Shown: piece after piece, positions 24,779 to 33,269 of the stretch
Layout: every line of letters begins with the position of its first letter
Position numbering within the stretch: position 1 is the first letter of the stretch
NCBI GenBank assembly: GCA_001556025.1
Contig: LSIB01000126.1
Span: 55,956-119,955, forward strand
DNA: 64,000 nt
Reading direction: 5' to 3'
From: Rhizobiales bacterium CCH3-A5
Lineage (GTDB): Bacteria; Pseudomonadota; Alphaproteobacteria; Rhizobiales; Beijerinckiaceae
The notes under the pieces: generated by a model
Database searches by the model: none
What the model was told of the DNA's origin: nothing
Seen by the model: only the letters and a program-made list of their open reading frames with translations
Translations under genes and position numbers: made by a program

Positions 24779-26056
24779 ATGCATCTCGATCGTCGCACAT
24801 TCATCCTGACGGGCCTGTCCGCCGCAGGCACGCTCGGCCTCGGGGCGCCAGCCGTACTCGGCCAGGCCAAACCCCGGGTCGTCGTCATCGGCGGCGGCGC
24901 GGGCGGCGCGACCGCCGCGCGCTACATCGCCAAGGATTCGGCAGGCGCGATCGCGGTGACGCTGGTCGAGGAGAACGAGACCTACCAGACCTGCTTCCAT
25001 TCCAATCTCTTTGTCGGCGGCTTCAGGAAATACGACGAGATCGTCCATCGCTATGACGATCTGGCGAAGAATCGCGGCATCACGGTCGCCCGTGCCCGCG
25101 CCACCCAGATCGACCGCGACAAGAAGGAGGTCGTGCTCTCCACAGGCCAGCGGCTGCCTTACGACCGCCTCGTCGTCTCGCCGGGCATCGACCTGAAATA
25201 CGATTCCGTGCCTGGCTGGTCGAAGGATGTCGAGGAGCAGATGCCGCATGGCTGGAAGCCGGGTCGGCAGACGCAGCTCATCAAGGAGAAGCTCGACGCC
25301 GTGCCCAATGGCGGGACGATCGTGATGATCGCGCCGCCTAATCCCTATCGCTGCCCTCCCGGCCCGTATGAGCGCGCCTCGATGTTCGCCCATGCGCTGA
25401 AGAAGGCTGGAAAGACCAATTCCAAGGTCATCATTCTCGACCCCAAGGAGATGTTCTCAAAGCAGGGCGTCTTCCAGGCGGACTGGGAGAAGCGCTATGG
25501 CGCGATGATCGAATGGCTCGGGCCGAAGGTTCATGACGGCGTCAAATCGGTCGATCCGAAGACCAACACCGTCGTCACCGGCTTCGAGACCTACAAGGAC
25601 TGCGCCTTCGTCAATGTCATCCCGGCGCAGATGGCCGGCGAAATCGCCCGTTCGGCGGGGCTGGCGCCCGCCGGCGGCTATTGCGCGATCGACCCCGCGA
25701 CGATGAAGTCCACCGCCGACGCCAACATTTTCGTGCTCGGCGACGCCTGCATCGCCGGCGACATGCCCAAATCCGCCTTCTCGGCCAACAGCCAGGCCAA
25801 GGTCGCCGCCATGGTGATCCGGGGCGAGCTGACCAACGCCCGGACCTTCCCGGCGCGCTACGTCAACACCTGCTGGTCGCTGGTCGATACCGACGACGCC
25901 ATCAAGGTCGGCGGACGCTACGAACCGAAGGACGGCAAGATCACCGCGACGGAGACCTTCGTCTCCAAGCCCGGCGAGAGCGACGAACTGCGCAAGGAGA
26001 CGCAGGCCGAGAACATGGGCTGGTATGCCGGCATCACCGCCGACATGTTCTCCTGA
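24779..26056 (+). CDS. soxF: flavocytochrome c sulfide dehydrogenase flavoprotein (SoxF/FccB)
   Basis: 425 aa behind GAGGGAGGGTC. Tat signal RRTFILTGLSAAGTLGLG. FAD-binding VVVIGGGAGGATAARYIAKD at residues 34-53. Cysteine C72 (YQTCFHSN) is the probable covalent 8-alpha-S-cysteinyl FAD attachment, and C192 (NPYRCPPGPYERA) with C365 (YVNTCWS) form the redox disulfide at the active site. The C-terminal FCSD domain is complete. It oxidises sulfide to persulfide/sulfur in the periplasm and gives electrons to the small cytochrome encoded just before. Confidence 0.95.
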   Translation: MHLDRRTFILTGLSAAGTLGLGAPAVLGQAKPRVVVIGGGAGGATAARYIAKDSAGAIAVTLVEENETYQTCFHSNLFVGGFRKYDEIVHRYDDLAKNRGITVARARATQIDRDKKEVVLSTGQRLPYDRLVVSPGIDLKYDSVPGWSKDVEEQMPHGWKPGRQTQLIKEKLDAVPNGGTIVMIAPPNPYRCPPGPYERASMFAHALKKAGKTNSKVIILDPKEMFSKQGVFQADWEKRYGAMIEWLGPKVHDGVKSVDPKTNTVVTGFETYKDCAFVNVIPAQMAGEIARSAGLAPAGGYCAIDPATMKSTADANIFVLGDACIAGDMPKSAFSANSQAKVAAMVIRGELTNARTFPARYVNTCWSLVDTDDAIKVGGRYEPKDGKITATETFVSKPGESDELRKETQAENMGWYAGITADMFS

Positions 26057-26174
26057 CGCCATGCTATCCTGACGCGCCTGCGCCGCCCGCGACCATTCGC
26101 GCCGGCGGCGCGGCTGGTCCGTGCGTGGCGCGCAGCCTATTCACATTGGACGAAATCGAAACAAAGGACGCCGC

Positions 26175-26561
26175 ATGACACGCCTGATCTCCGCAGCCCT
26201 CCTGCTGACAACGCTGACGACAGCGCCGGCATTCGCGCAGGACATCGCCGCCGGCGAACGCTCCTGGAACAAGTGCCGCGCCTGCCATCAGCTCGGCGAG
26301 ACGGCGAAGAACGGCGTCGGCCCGCAGCTCAACGGGCTGTTCGGCCGCGTATCCGGCACCGTCGAGGGCTACAGCTATTCGCCCGCCAACAAGAACGCCG
26401 CGATCACCTGGGACGAGGCTGTCTTCGCGGAGTACATCAAGGATCCGAAGGCCAAGATTCCGGGCACCAAGATGGTCTTCGCCGGCATCAAGAACGAGCA
26501 GGAGATCAAGGACCTGACAGCCTTCCTGAAGCAGTACGGCAAGGACGGCAAGAAGCTCTGA
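26175..26561 (+). CDS. soluble class I cytochrome c (c2/c550-like)
   Basis: 128 aa with a Sec signal cut at AFAQD. Heme site C34-R-A-C37-H38 and axial Met in PGTKMVFAGIK. The fold pattern GVGPQLNGLFGRVSGTVEGY and EQEIKDLTAFLKQY is the mitochondrial cytochrome c/c2 type. Position immediately after the sulfide dehydrogenase suggests it collects electrons from the Sox and FCSD enzymes and delivers them to a terminal oxidase. Confidence 0.93.
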   Translation: MTRLISAALLLTTLTTAPAFAQDIAAGERSWNKCRACHQLGETAKNGVGPQLNGLFGRVSGTVEGYSYSPANKNAAITWDEAVFAEYIKDPKAKIPGTKMVFAGIKNEQEIKDLTAFLKQYGKDGKKL

Positions 26562-26586
26562 CGGTGTCCTGACCAGCCGGCATGAC

Positions 26587-26608
26587 GGCCCTCGCCACGG
26601 CGAGGGCC
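26587..26608. terminator. bidirectional terminator candidate
   Basis: GGCCCTCGCC-AC-GGCGAGGGCC, 10-base perfect arms (effectively a 9-bp stem with a 4-base loop), in the 54-base gap between the convergent cytochrome and Spy-like genes. Marks the end of the sulfur island transcript. No U-tract. Confidence 0.55.
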
Positions 26609-26615
26609 GGTACGC

Positions 26616-27209
26616 TCAGCGCATCATCGGCGGCCGGTCGAGCACCGCGCGCTGCTCGGCCGTGAGCGTCTGGTAGAACTCTCGGAGCGGGGCCTGCAGC
26701 GCCTTCACCATCTCAAGCCGCAATCCGATCTGCTTTTCCGCGAAGGCCAGCTTGTCGGGCGCGGCTGGCGGCGCCGCGGCTTCGGCCGGCAGAGTGGCGC
26801 AAAGTTCGCGGGCGCGCAGGTCTATCGGCTCGACCAGCGCCTCCATCCTGGCCCAGGCCTCGCGTTGTCCTGAATCGAGCTTCAGGCGGCTGCGCAGATG
26901 CGCGCGGATGCCCGCCTCGACATGGATGCGCCCCTCGCAGAACGCCTTCGGCGATACGCGCATTCCGGCCGGCCCGCCCATGGCGAAGGGGCCCGATGGT
27001 GGACCGGCGAACCGGCCATGGGGCATGCCAGGTTCGCCTGCGCCGGGCGGACCATATCCGAACTGGGCCGGCTCCGCTCCGACAGCGCGGAGCTGGGCAA
27101 GCTGCGCCTTCGGCGGCTCGCCGGACGCGGAGGACGCGCTGGCGATCATGTTGGCGGCGGGCACGACCGCCAGCATCAGCAGCGGCAGCACGAGACGGGG
27201 CGGCTTCAT
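26616..27209 (-). CDS. Spy/CpxP-like LTxxQ periplasmic protein
   Basis: 197 aa with a Sec signal (MKPPRLVLPLLMLAVVPAA). A Pro/Gly-rich linker (residues about 45-80) is followed by an all-helical part containing RSRLKLDSGQREAWARME and the C-terminal LTAEQRAVL, the LTxxQ motif of Spy/CpxP-type periplasmic chaperones and metal-stress proteins. Two cysteines (AFCEGR, ELCATL) are unusual for the family. Monocistronic, convergent with the sulfur island. Confidence 0.75.
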   Translation of the reverse strand: MKPPRLVLPLLMLAVVPAANMIASASSASGEPPKAQLAQLRAVGAEPAQFGYGPPGAGEPGMPHGRFAGPPSGPFAMGGPAGMRVSPKAFCEGRIHVEAGIRAHLRSRLKLDSGQREAWARMEALVEPIDLRARELCATLPAEAAAPPAAPDKLAFAEKQIGLRLEMVKALQAPLREFYQTLTAEQRAVLDRPPMMR

Positions 27210-27416
27210 GACGAACTCCTTTGGGCCACTCTGGATGGCTGAAGCCTAGGCGCGTCATGCTTCCTGCGTTTGTCTGGCGACGGGCCTTTTGGTTTCCGTC
27301 GGTATCGCCGTCTGCTGCATGCAGCGCGGCCTTATCGATGCCGTCACATTTTTTGATTTGCGCTTCCGGCTGGCGGCCATGATCCTCGCGCACCCTCGGG
27401 TTGCAGGGAGCGCGCC

Positions 27417-28244
27417 ATGAAACTCGCCATGCGGCAGCCGCGCCGGACGATCGGCGAGGTCCTTCGCGACGCCCGCGCTAGCATCGGCGCGTCGCAGCTC
27501 GATCTTTCGCTGCGGCTCGGCATCTCCCAGCGCCATGTCAGCTTCGTCGAGACCGGGCGCTCGCGCCCGAGCCGCGACCTGATCCTGAACTGGATGACCG
27601 AGACCGCCGCGCCGCTCTCGATCCGCAACGCTGCGCTGCACAGCGCGGGTTTCGCTGTGACAAGCGAGGAGCCGATTCCGGCCAACGACGCCATGCGCCG
27701 GACGCCCGCCGTCGTCGAGCGCGTGCTCGCGGCACACGAGCCGCTGCCGGGGATGGTCTTCGGGGCCGACTGGCGGATGGTCTCGCTCAGCCCGAGCGGG
27801 CAATGGCTCTTCGCCATGGTGATGCGCGAATTCCTGGCGGGTGCGCCCGACATCGCGCACGGTTGGGACATGCTGGCGGGCCTTGGCCATGAGGGCGGGC
27901 TGCTCTCGCGCATGCGCGACCCGTGGCGCGTCGGCGGCGCGCTGCTCAACCAGCTCCGCATCGAGCAATGGACAAGGCCGGCGCTGAGGCCGCGCATCGA
28001 CCGCGTCGAACAGGCGCTGCGGCTGCGCTATGGCGCGGATGCGCGCGAGCCGCTGCCCGAGCCGCACGAGCCAGGCCTCACGCTTGTCTTCGACACGCCG
28101 GTCGGCGTTCTGTCATTCTTCACCGTGCAGAGCGTGTTCGTGCTGCCACAGGACGTCACGCCCGGCTCGCTCAGGACCGGGCTCTGGTACGCGAGCGACG
28201 AGGCGACGCGCGAGATCATGCGGCTCAAGCCGACGCCTGGCTGA
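27417..28244 (+). CDS. XRE-family regulator with MmyB-like ligand-binding domain
   Basis: 275 aa. GGGAG lies upstream of the first ATG; a second in-frame ATG is four codons later. N-terminal helix-turn-helix (GEVLRDARASIGASQLDLSLRLGISQRHVSFVETGRSRPSR), then the MmyB-like PAS-type ligand domain (FGADWRMVSLSPSGQWLF in the middle, LRTGLWYASDEATREIM at the end). Such regulators are usually next to short-chain dehydrogenases or hydrolases; here an SDR gene lies convergent 9 bases away. Its DNA site is not evident. Confidence 0.88.
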   Translation: MKLAMRQPRRTIGEVLRDARASIGASQLDLSLRLGISQRHVSFVETGRSRPSRDLILNWMTETAAPLSIRNAALHSAGFAVTSEEPIPANDAMRRTPAVVERVLAAHEPLPGMVFGADWRMVSLSPSGQWLFAMVMREFLAGAPDIAHGWDMLAGLGHEGGLLSRMRDPWRVGGALLNQLRIEQWTRPALRPRIDRVEQALRLRYGADAREPLPEPHEPGLTLVFDTPVGVLSFFTVQSVFVLPQDVTPGSLRTGLWYASDEATREIMRLKPTPG

Positions 28245-28253
28245 GTCCGGCGC

Positions 28254-29018
28254 TCACATCCGCGCGCTGAGGCCACCATCGACGGTGAGGGTGACGCCAT
28301 TGACGTAGCTCGCCTCCGCGGACGCCAGAAACAGGACGGCGGGCGCGATTTCCTCCGGCCGGCCCCAGCGCCGCAGCGGCACCCGCATGTCGATGAACCG
28401 CGTGATCGCGGGGTCGGCAGCGAGACCCCGGTTGACCTCGGTGGCGAAGAAGCCGGGCGCGACCGCGTTCACGGTCAGCCTGTCCGAGCCGAACTCGACG
28501 GCGAGCGACCGCGTCAGGGCCGCAAGCCCGCCCTTGGCCGCCGCATAGGCGGGGTCGCCGGCGCGGGCCACCATGGCCGCGATCGAGGTGACGAAGACGA
28601 GGCGGCCCGCCTGCGAGGCCGCCAGATGCGGCATCGCCGCGCGGCCGATGGCATAGGCCCCCGTCAGATTGGCGTCGAGCAGTGCGGCGAACGAATCCGC
28701 ATCAAGTTCGCCGGTTGGGCGGCGGTCGCGCAGCGCGGCCGCATGGACGACGACATCCAGCCCGCCGAGACCGGCCTGCGCCGCCGCGACGATCGCCGGC
28801 GCGTCACGCGCGACATCGCCCGGAGCGAGCACAACCGGCGCATCGCCGGCGCGCAGGCTCGCCGCGACCGCCTCGAGAGCCGCCGCGTCGCGGCCGTTCA
28901 GGGCGAGCGTCGCGCCCTGGCCGACGAAGCCGTGCGCGATCGCAAGACCCAGCCCCCGGCTCGCCCCCGTCACGAGGACGCGGCGGCGCGCCGGACTGCC
29001 ATTGGTCGTCTGCACCAT
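28254..29018 (-). CDS. short-chain dehydrogenase/reductase
   Basis: 254 aa, classical SDR. NAD(P)-binding TGASRGLGLAIAHGF at residues 18-32, VVHAAALRDRRPTGELD in place of the NAG motif, catalytic Ser (FVTSIAA) with Y-x-x-x-K in PAYAAAKGGLAAL, and a C-terminal ASYVNGVTLTVDGG typical of FabG-like enzymes. An Arg in TGASRG suggests NADPH. Substrate unknown. Convergent with the XRE regulator and divergent from the AHSA1-like gene. Confidence 0.9.
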   Translation of the reverse strand: MVQTTNGSPARRRVLVTGASRGLGLAIAHGFVGQGATLALNGRDAAALEAVAASLRAGDAPVVLAPGDVARDAPAIVAAAQAGLGGLDVVVHAAALRDRRPTGELDADSFAALLDANLTGAYAIGRAAMPHLAASQAGRLVFVTSIAAMVARAGDPAYAAAKGGLAALTRSLAVEFGSDRLTVNAVAPGFFATEVNRGLAADPAITRFIDMRVPLRRWGRPEEIAPAVLFLASAEASYVNGVTLTVDGGLSARM

Positions 29019-29185
29019 GTCGATCGCTGTCCCACCCCATGCGACAATGCCTGCGAGTTCCGCAGCGTCGCATGGCGACGCCGATGGCTCGATTGTCTGG
29101 CAGGTAATTGCATCAGACGACCAAGAGGCCGATCAAGGGCCGGTTCGCAACCAATCGAACCGCCAACGCAAAAGAGTGTCTCCCT

Positions 29186-29659
29186 ATGACGACGACAACA
29201 CCCGGCTCCGAGCACGAACTGGTCCTGACGCGCCTGATCGACGCCCCGCGCCGCGCCCTGTTTCGCTGCTGGACCGAGCCGGAGCTGCTGAAGCAGTGGT
29301 TCGCGCCCTTGCCCTACACGATCACACATGCCGAGCTCGACGTGCGGCCGGGCGGTACGAGCATGATCACGATGCGTTCGCCCGACGGCGAGGACATGCC
29401 GCTGCCCGGCGTGTATCTCGAGGTCGTCCAGGACGAGAAGCTGGTCACCACCGACGCATACACCAGCGCCTGGGTTCCGTCGGAGAAACCCTTCATGACG
29501 GCGATCGTGACCTTCACCGACGAGGGCGGGAAGACGCGCTACACCGCCCGCGCGCGCCACTGGAGCGCCGAGGATCGCGAGGCACACGAGAAGATGGGCT
29601 TCCATGAGGGTTGGGGCCAGTGCGCCGACCAACTCGCCGCGCTGGCAGCGAAACTCTGA
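29186..29659 (+). CDS. SRPBCC/AHSA1-like protein
   Basis: 157 aa from the ATG at 29186. START-like fold: LTRLIDAPRRALFRCWTEPE then LLKQWFAPLPY at the N-terminus, LDVRPGGTSMITMRSPDGED in the middle, EKMGFHEGWGQCADQLAAL at the C-terminus. Related to the protein at 8483-8932 but on a different branch. It is followed 11 bases later by a GFA-type gene, so the two are likely co-transcribed. Ligand unknown. Confidence 0.85.
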   Translation: MTTTTPGSEHELVLTRLIDAPRRALFRCWTEPELLKQWFAPLPYTITHAELDVRPGGTSMITMRSPDGEDMPLPGVYLEVVQDEKLVTTDAYTSAWVPSEKPFMTAIVTFTDEGGKTRYTARARHWSAEDREAHEKMGFHEGWGQCADQLAALAAKL

Positions 29660-29670
29660 CGCAGGCCGGT

Positions 29671-30009
29671 ATGATCTACCATGGAAGCTGCCATTGCGGC
29701 CGCGTTGCGTTTGCGCTGGAGGGGGCGGTCAGCGCGGCCATCTCCTGCAACTGCTCGCTGTGCGCCCGCAAGGGCGCGCTGCTCAGCGCGGTTCCGACGG
29801 AGCGCTTCACGCTGCTGACAGCGCCCGAGGCGAGCGCGGCCTACACCTTCAACAGCCGCGCGATCGTGCATCGCTTCTGCCGGACCTGCGGCATGCAGCC
29901 CTATTCCGAGCATGCCGGCGAGGACGCGATCTACATCAACCTGAACTGCGTCGAGGAGATCGACCGCGCCGGTATCGAGATCATCGCGTTCGACGGGCGC
30001 GCCGCCTGA
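29671..30009 (+). CDS. GFA/CENP-V domain protein
   Basis: 112 aa. Zinc-binding cysteines SCHCGRVAF, ISCNCSLCARKG and HRFCRTCGMQPY match the Mss4-like fold of glutathione-dependent formaldehyde-activating (GFA) proteins: a structural zinc bound by the first pair and last pair and a second site by the CNCSLC motif. True Gfa spontaneous-adduct catalysis is disputed, and the small relatives such as this have unproven function. It ends 6 bases from the convergent topoisomerase gene. Confidence 0.88.
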   Translation: MIYHGSCHCGRVAFALEGAVSAAISCNCSLCARKGALLSAVPTERFTLLTAPEASAAYTFNSRAIVHRFCRTCGMQPYSEHAGEDAIYINLNCVEEIDRAGIEIIAFDGRAA

Positions 30010-30015
30010 CCTTTT

Positions 30016-31041
30016 CTACGCCGTCAGCAGGCCGAGCGTGCGCTCGATCCGCGAGCAGTTGCCGCGCGCGCGAGCCCTGTCGAAACAGCGCTTGAGCTTG
30101 CCGCTGGCGTAGGACGAGACGACGATGGCGTGGACATAGCTCTTGCGCACCACGGCCGGCGTATTCACCAGGCGCTGCGAGATGGCGCGCATGATGTCGG
30201 CGAGCTGGCGCTTGCGGCCGGTCTCGCTGGCGACGATCTCTCCGGCGAGCAGAAGTTCGGCGGCAGCGGCGTTGGCCGCCAGCATGCGCAGATCCTTGGC
30301 CGTGACGGGCAGGCCGGCACAGCGGCCGATATAGGCGTTGATCTCGGCTGCGCGCAGGACCGCGACCGTGCCGTCCTCGCGGCGGTGCTGGAACAGCCTG
30401 CGGCCGGGCAGATCCTTCAGCAGTGTGATGGTTCGCGCCAGGACAGGGTCTTTCGTCTCGCAGGCGATCTCCTTGCCGCTCTTGCCGCGAAAGGCGAGCG
30501 AGACGGCCGAACCCGTGACGGTGACATGCCGTTTCAGCAGCGTGGATGCGCCGTAGCTCCCGTTATCCCTAGCATATGTCTCGTTGCCGACCCGGATGTG
30601 GCAGCGGTCGATCAGCGCGACCGCGCAGGCGAGCGCCCTGTCACGGGTGAGTGTCCGGCCCTTCAGGTCGCGCGCGACCGCCTCCCTGAGTTTAGGCAAC
30701 GCGGCGATCAGACGCCCGAGCCGCGCCAGCTTGCGCTTTTCACGAACCTTCTCCCAGTCGGGATGATAGCGGTGCTGCACCCGCCCCGCCTCGTCATGGC
30801 CGACTGCCTGCAAATGGGCGTTCGGCGCCGCAGCGATGCGGACGTCGCGATAGGCCGGCGGGATCGCGAGCGAGCGGATGCGGGCGAGCGTGTCCTCGTC
30901 GCGGATTGGCGCGCCATCGGCGTCGAGATAGCGGAAGCTCTTGCCGCGCGCTTCGCGCTGGATCGAGAGATCGCCCGGCCTGGTTCGCTTAAGCCGCGTC
31001 GTCGCCTTCGCTTCAGTCTTTGCCGTCGTCGCCCTGGCCAT
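30016..31041 (-). CDS. DNA topoisomerase IB (poxvirus-type)
   Basis: 341 aa from the second ATG (an in-frame ATG five codons earlier is possible). It relaxes supercoils through a 3'-phosphotyrosyl intermediate. The catalytic set is complete for the bacterial type: R150 (CHIRVGNETYARDN), K187 (FRGKSGKE), R252 (TAKDLRML), N293 (LVNTPAVVRKS, where eukaryotic viruses have His) and nucleophile Y302 (KSYVHA). A short Lys/Arg-rich N-terminal stretch is likely to bind DNA. Downstream of phnM on the same strand with a 59-base gap; no functional link to phosphonate use is apparent. Confidence 0.95.
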   Translation of the reverse strand: MARATTAKTEAKATTRLKRTRPGDLSIQREARGKSFRYLDADGAPIRDEDTLARIRSLAIPPAYRDVRIAAAPNAHLQAVGHDEAGRVQHRYHPDWEKVREKRKLARLGRLIAALPKLREAVARDLKGRTLTRDRALACAVALIDRCHIRVGNETYARDNGSYGASTLLKRHVTVTGSAVSLAFRGKSGKEIACETKDPVLARTITLLKDLPGRRLFQHRREDGTVAVLRAAEINAYIGRCAGLPVTAKDLRMLAANAAAAELLLAGEIVASETGRKRQLADIMRAISQRLVNTPAVVRKSYVHAIVVSSYASGKLKRCFDRARARGNCSRIERTLGLLTA

Positions 31042-31100
31042 CACGCACCTCGCCAACCTCGTCGATGGCTAGACGCGAATGACGGGCGCAGGTTCCAGCT

Positions 31101-32258
31101 TCACCCCAGGATGCGCTGGTCGGCGAGATGGACGAGCCTGCCGGCGGCGATGGTGGCGACGACACGCGGCTGGGGGGCATCCTCGACCAGCACGATGTCG
31201 GCGCGCTTGCTGGGCGCGATGACGCCGCGATCGTTCAAGCCAAGCGCCTCGGCGGGCCCCTGCGAGACCAGCCGCCAGGCCTCGGCGAGGGAAGCCGCGC
31301 CGCGCCGGGCCAGCAGGAAGGGCGCGAGCGCCAGCGCGGGATAATAGTAATCCGAGGCGAGGATTGTGCAGAGTCCTTCGCGCACCATCTCCTCGGCCGA
31401 GGGGCAGCCGGTATGCGAGCCGCCGCGTACGACGTTGGGCGCGCCGAACACGATCGGCTCGCCATGGGCGGCGGCCTCGCGCGCGGTCGCCTCGTCGATC
31501 GGGAATTCCGCGACCGCGACGCCGAGCGCCCTGAACCAGCGCCGCATGTCGGGCGTCATGTCGTCATGGGAGAGCATCGGCACGCCCGCCGCCCGCGCGG
31601 CCGCCGCCAGCCGCTCCAGCGAAGCGGGAACGTCGGATTTGCGCGCATAGACGCGCTCGACCAGCTCCGCGAAACCCTCGGCGCTCAGGCCGGAGCGCTC
31701 GACCATCTTGCCGACCTTGTCGGGCCGGTGGCGGGTCTTCAGCGTGCCCTCGGTATGGTCGTTGAAGGCGAGAACGCCGACGCGGCCATGCGCCAGCCAG
31801 TCGAGGATTTCCGGCTCGGCATCGAGATTGAAGGTCTCGTGGCGCAAATGGAAGCGCGTGTCCGCGCCCAGTTCCGGCTGCAGCCTCTCGATCGCAGCCA
31901 GCAGCGCGCGGGCGTTGTCAGCGCTGCGCAGGCCCGGCTCCCAGGACCAGGTGACGCTGTGGAAGGCGGTGGTGATGCCGCTCGCCAGCAGGGCGCGATC
32001 GGCGTCGCGCAGCGCCAGGTCGATGTCGAAGGACACTTTGGGCCTAGGCATGATGTGCCGCTCGAAGGCGTCGCCATGGCAATCGACGAGGCCCGGCAGC
32101 ACGAGCAGGCCGGTGGCGTCCAGCCGGAGCGAGCTGCCGTCCGGCGTGGCGTCGAACGCGGCGACGACGCCGTCGGCGATTGCGATATCGGCGCGCTCAA
32201 GCCCCTCGGGCAAAAGCGCCTCGCCGTTCCGGATCAGGATCGCCACGCGCGGCTCCAT
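31101..32258 (-). CDS. phnM: alpha-D-ribose 1-methylphosphonate 5-triphosphate diphosphatase
   Basis: 385 aa, amidohydrolase fold. Metal residues: LVDCHGDAFERH, FHLRHETFN, FNDHTEGT, LSHDDMTPDM and ILASDYYYPA. The HGDAFERH and ASDYYYP blocks are specific to PhnM. It cleaves pyrophosphate from ribose-methylphosphonate triphosphate in the C-P lyase pathway. Divergent from phnDCE across 144 bases that contain a probable Pho box. phnGHIJKL are not in this window, so the core lyase is either elsewhere or absent. Confidence 0.95.
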   Translation of the reverse strand: MEPRVAILIRNGEALLPEGLERADIAIADGVVAAFDATPDGSSLRLDATGLLVLPGLVDCHGDAFERHIMPRPKVSFDIDLALRDADRALLASGITTAFHSVTWSWEPGLRSADNARALLAAIERLQPELGADTRFHLRHETFNLDAEPEILDWLAHGRVGVLAFNDHTEGTLKTRHRPDKVGKMVERSGLSAEGFAELVERVYARKSDVPASLERLAAAARAAGVPMLSHDDMTPDMRRWFRALGVAVAEFPIDEATAREAAAHGEPIVFGAPNVVRGGSHTGCPSAEEMVREGLCTILASDYYYPALALAPFLLARRGAASLAEAWRLVSQGPAEALGLNDRGVIAPSKRADIVLVEDAPQPRVVATIAAGRLVHLADQRILG

Positions 32259-32298
32259 TCGTCTGTCATGCCAAGGACGTGCGCCATGTCGAGCCAGC

Positions 32299-32316
32299 AT
32301 GACAGGGCGATGACGA
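32299..32316 (-). promoter_or_regulatory. probable Pho box (PhoB site)
   Basis: Read on the minus strand it is TCGTCATCGCCCTGTCAT: two 7-base units 4 bases apart, with 5/7 and 7/7 matches to the CTGTCAT-N4-CTGTCAT consensus. It lies in the divergent phnM/phnD promoter region, 41 bases before phnM, and implies induction by phosphate starvation. A lone CTGTCAT is also at 32263-32269. Confidence 0.65.
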
Positions 32317-32402
32317 TGAACGTCATCGAACCGTCGCGCGGCCGTCACCGCGTCGTCGCGCAGGCTCTCTAGCGCCTCCTGATCCACAAAGGGAGGACGA
32401 CC

Positions 32403-33269
32403 ATGTTCAAGCCGCTGGCCCTGGCGCTGTTTGGCGCGACGCTTGCCCTCGCTGCCCCATCGCAGGCGCAGGAGACGATCCGCTTCGCCGTGACCGATAT
32501 CGACGGCGCGGAATCGCTGCAGCGCGAATTTGGCCCGTTCAAGGCCGCATTCGAGAAGCTGACCGACCTCAAGGTACAGTTCTTCGCGGTCTCGGGCCGC
32601 ACGGCGGCCGTGGAGGCGATGTCGGCCGGCCAGCTCGATTTCGTGCTGACCGGCCCGGCCGAATACGTCGTGTTCAAGGCCCGCACACAGGCGGTTCCGG
32701 TCGTCGGCTGGCAGCGTCCGGACTATTTCAGCCAGGTCGCGGTGCTCGCCAGCGGGCCGATCAAGTCGGTCGCGGACCTCAAGGGCAAGACCATCTCCTT
32801 CGGCGAGATCGGCTCGACTTCTCAGCATCTCGGCCCCGCGCAGGCGCTCGCCGATTTCGGCCTGAAATACAATGTCGACTACAAGCCGGTCTTCGTGAAG
32901 CGCAACGTCGCGGTCGAGGCGTTGAAGCGCGGCGACATCGCCGCGATCGGCCTTAACCTGACCCATCTCCAGCGCATCCGCGAAAGCGACACCAAGACCG
33001 GTTTCGCCGTCGTGGCGCGCGGCCGGGACCTGCCCAACGACGTGATGATCGCCAGCCCGAAGGTGAAGCCCGAAACCGTCGCGAAGATCCGCAAGGTTTT
33101 CCTCGACCATGGCGCGGAGTTGATGAAGGCCGTCACCACCGGCACCGACGACAACCGCAAGTTCCTCGGCGGCGTCTTCCTGCCCGAGGTCAAGGACACC
33201 GACTACGACTATGTCCGCGCGATCTACGCGACGATCGGCATCACCGAGTTCACCAAGTTCATCGAGTGA
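32403..33269 (+). CDS. phnD: phosphonate ABC transporter substrate-binding protein
   Basis: 288 aa with a Sec signal ending at PSQAQET. PhnD family: IRFAVTDIDGAESLQREFGP at the start of the mature domain, AMSAGQLDFVLTGPAEYVVF, FGEIGSTSQHLGPAQALADF and VARGRDLPNDVMIA. AGGGAGG precedes the ATG. It binds phosphonates (or phosphite) in the periplasm for PhnCE. First gene of phnDCE; the stop overlaps the phnC start by one base. Confidence 0.93.
   Translation: MFKPLALALFGATLALAAPSQAQETIRFAVTDIDGAESLQREFGPFKAAFEKLTDLKVQFFAVSGRTAAVEAMSAGQLDFVLTGPAEYVVFKARTQAVPVVGWQRPDYFSQVAVLASGPIKSVADLKGKTISFGEIGSTSQHLGPAQALADFGLKYNVDYKPVFVKRNVAVEALKRGDIAAIGLNLTHLQRIRESDTKTGFAVVARGRDLPNDVMIASPKVKPETVAKIRKVFLDHGAELMKAVTTGTDDNRKFLGGVFLPEVKDTDYDYVRAIYATIGITEFTKFIE

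Noticed and set aside
30555..30575. Partial I-SceI-like string (TAGGGATAAC on the minus strand) inside the topoisomerase gene
   Set aside because: Only ten bases match the 18-base site and it lies inside a conserved coding motif, so it is chance.
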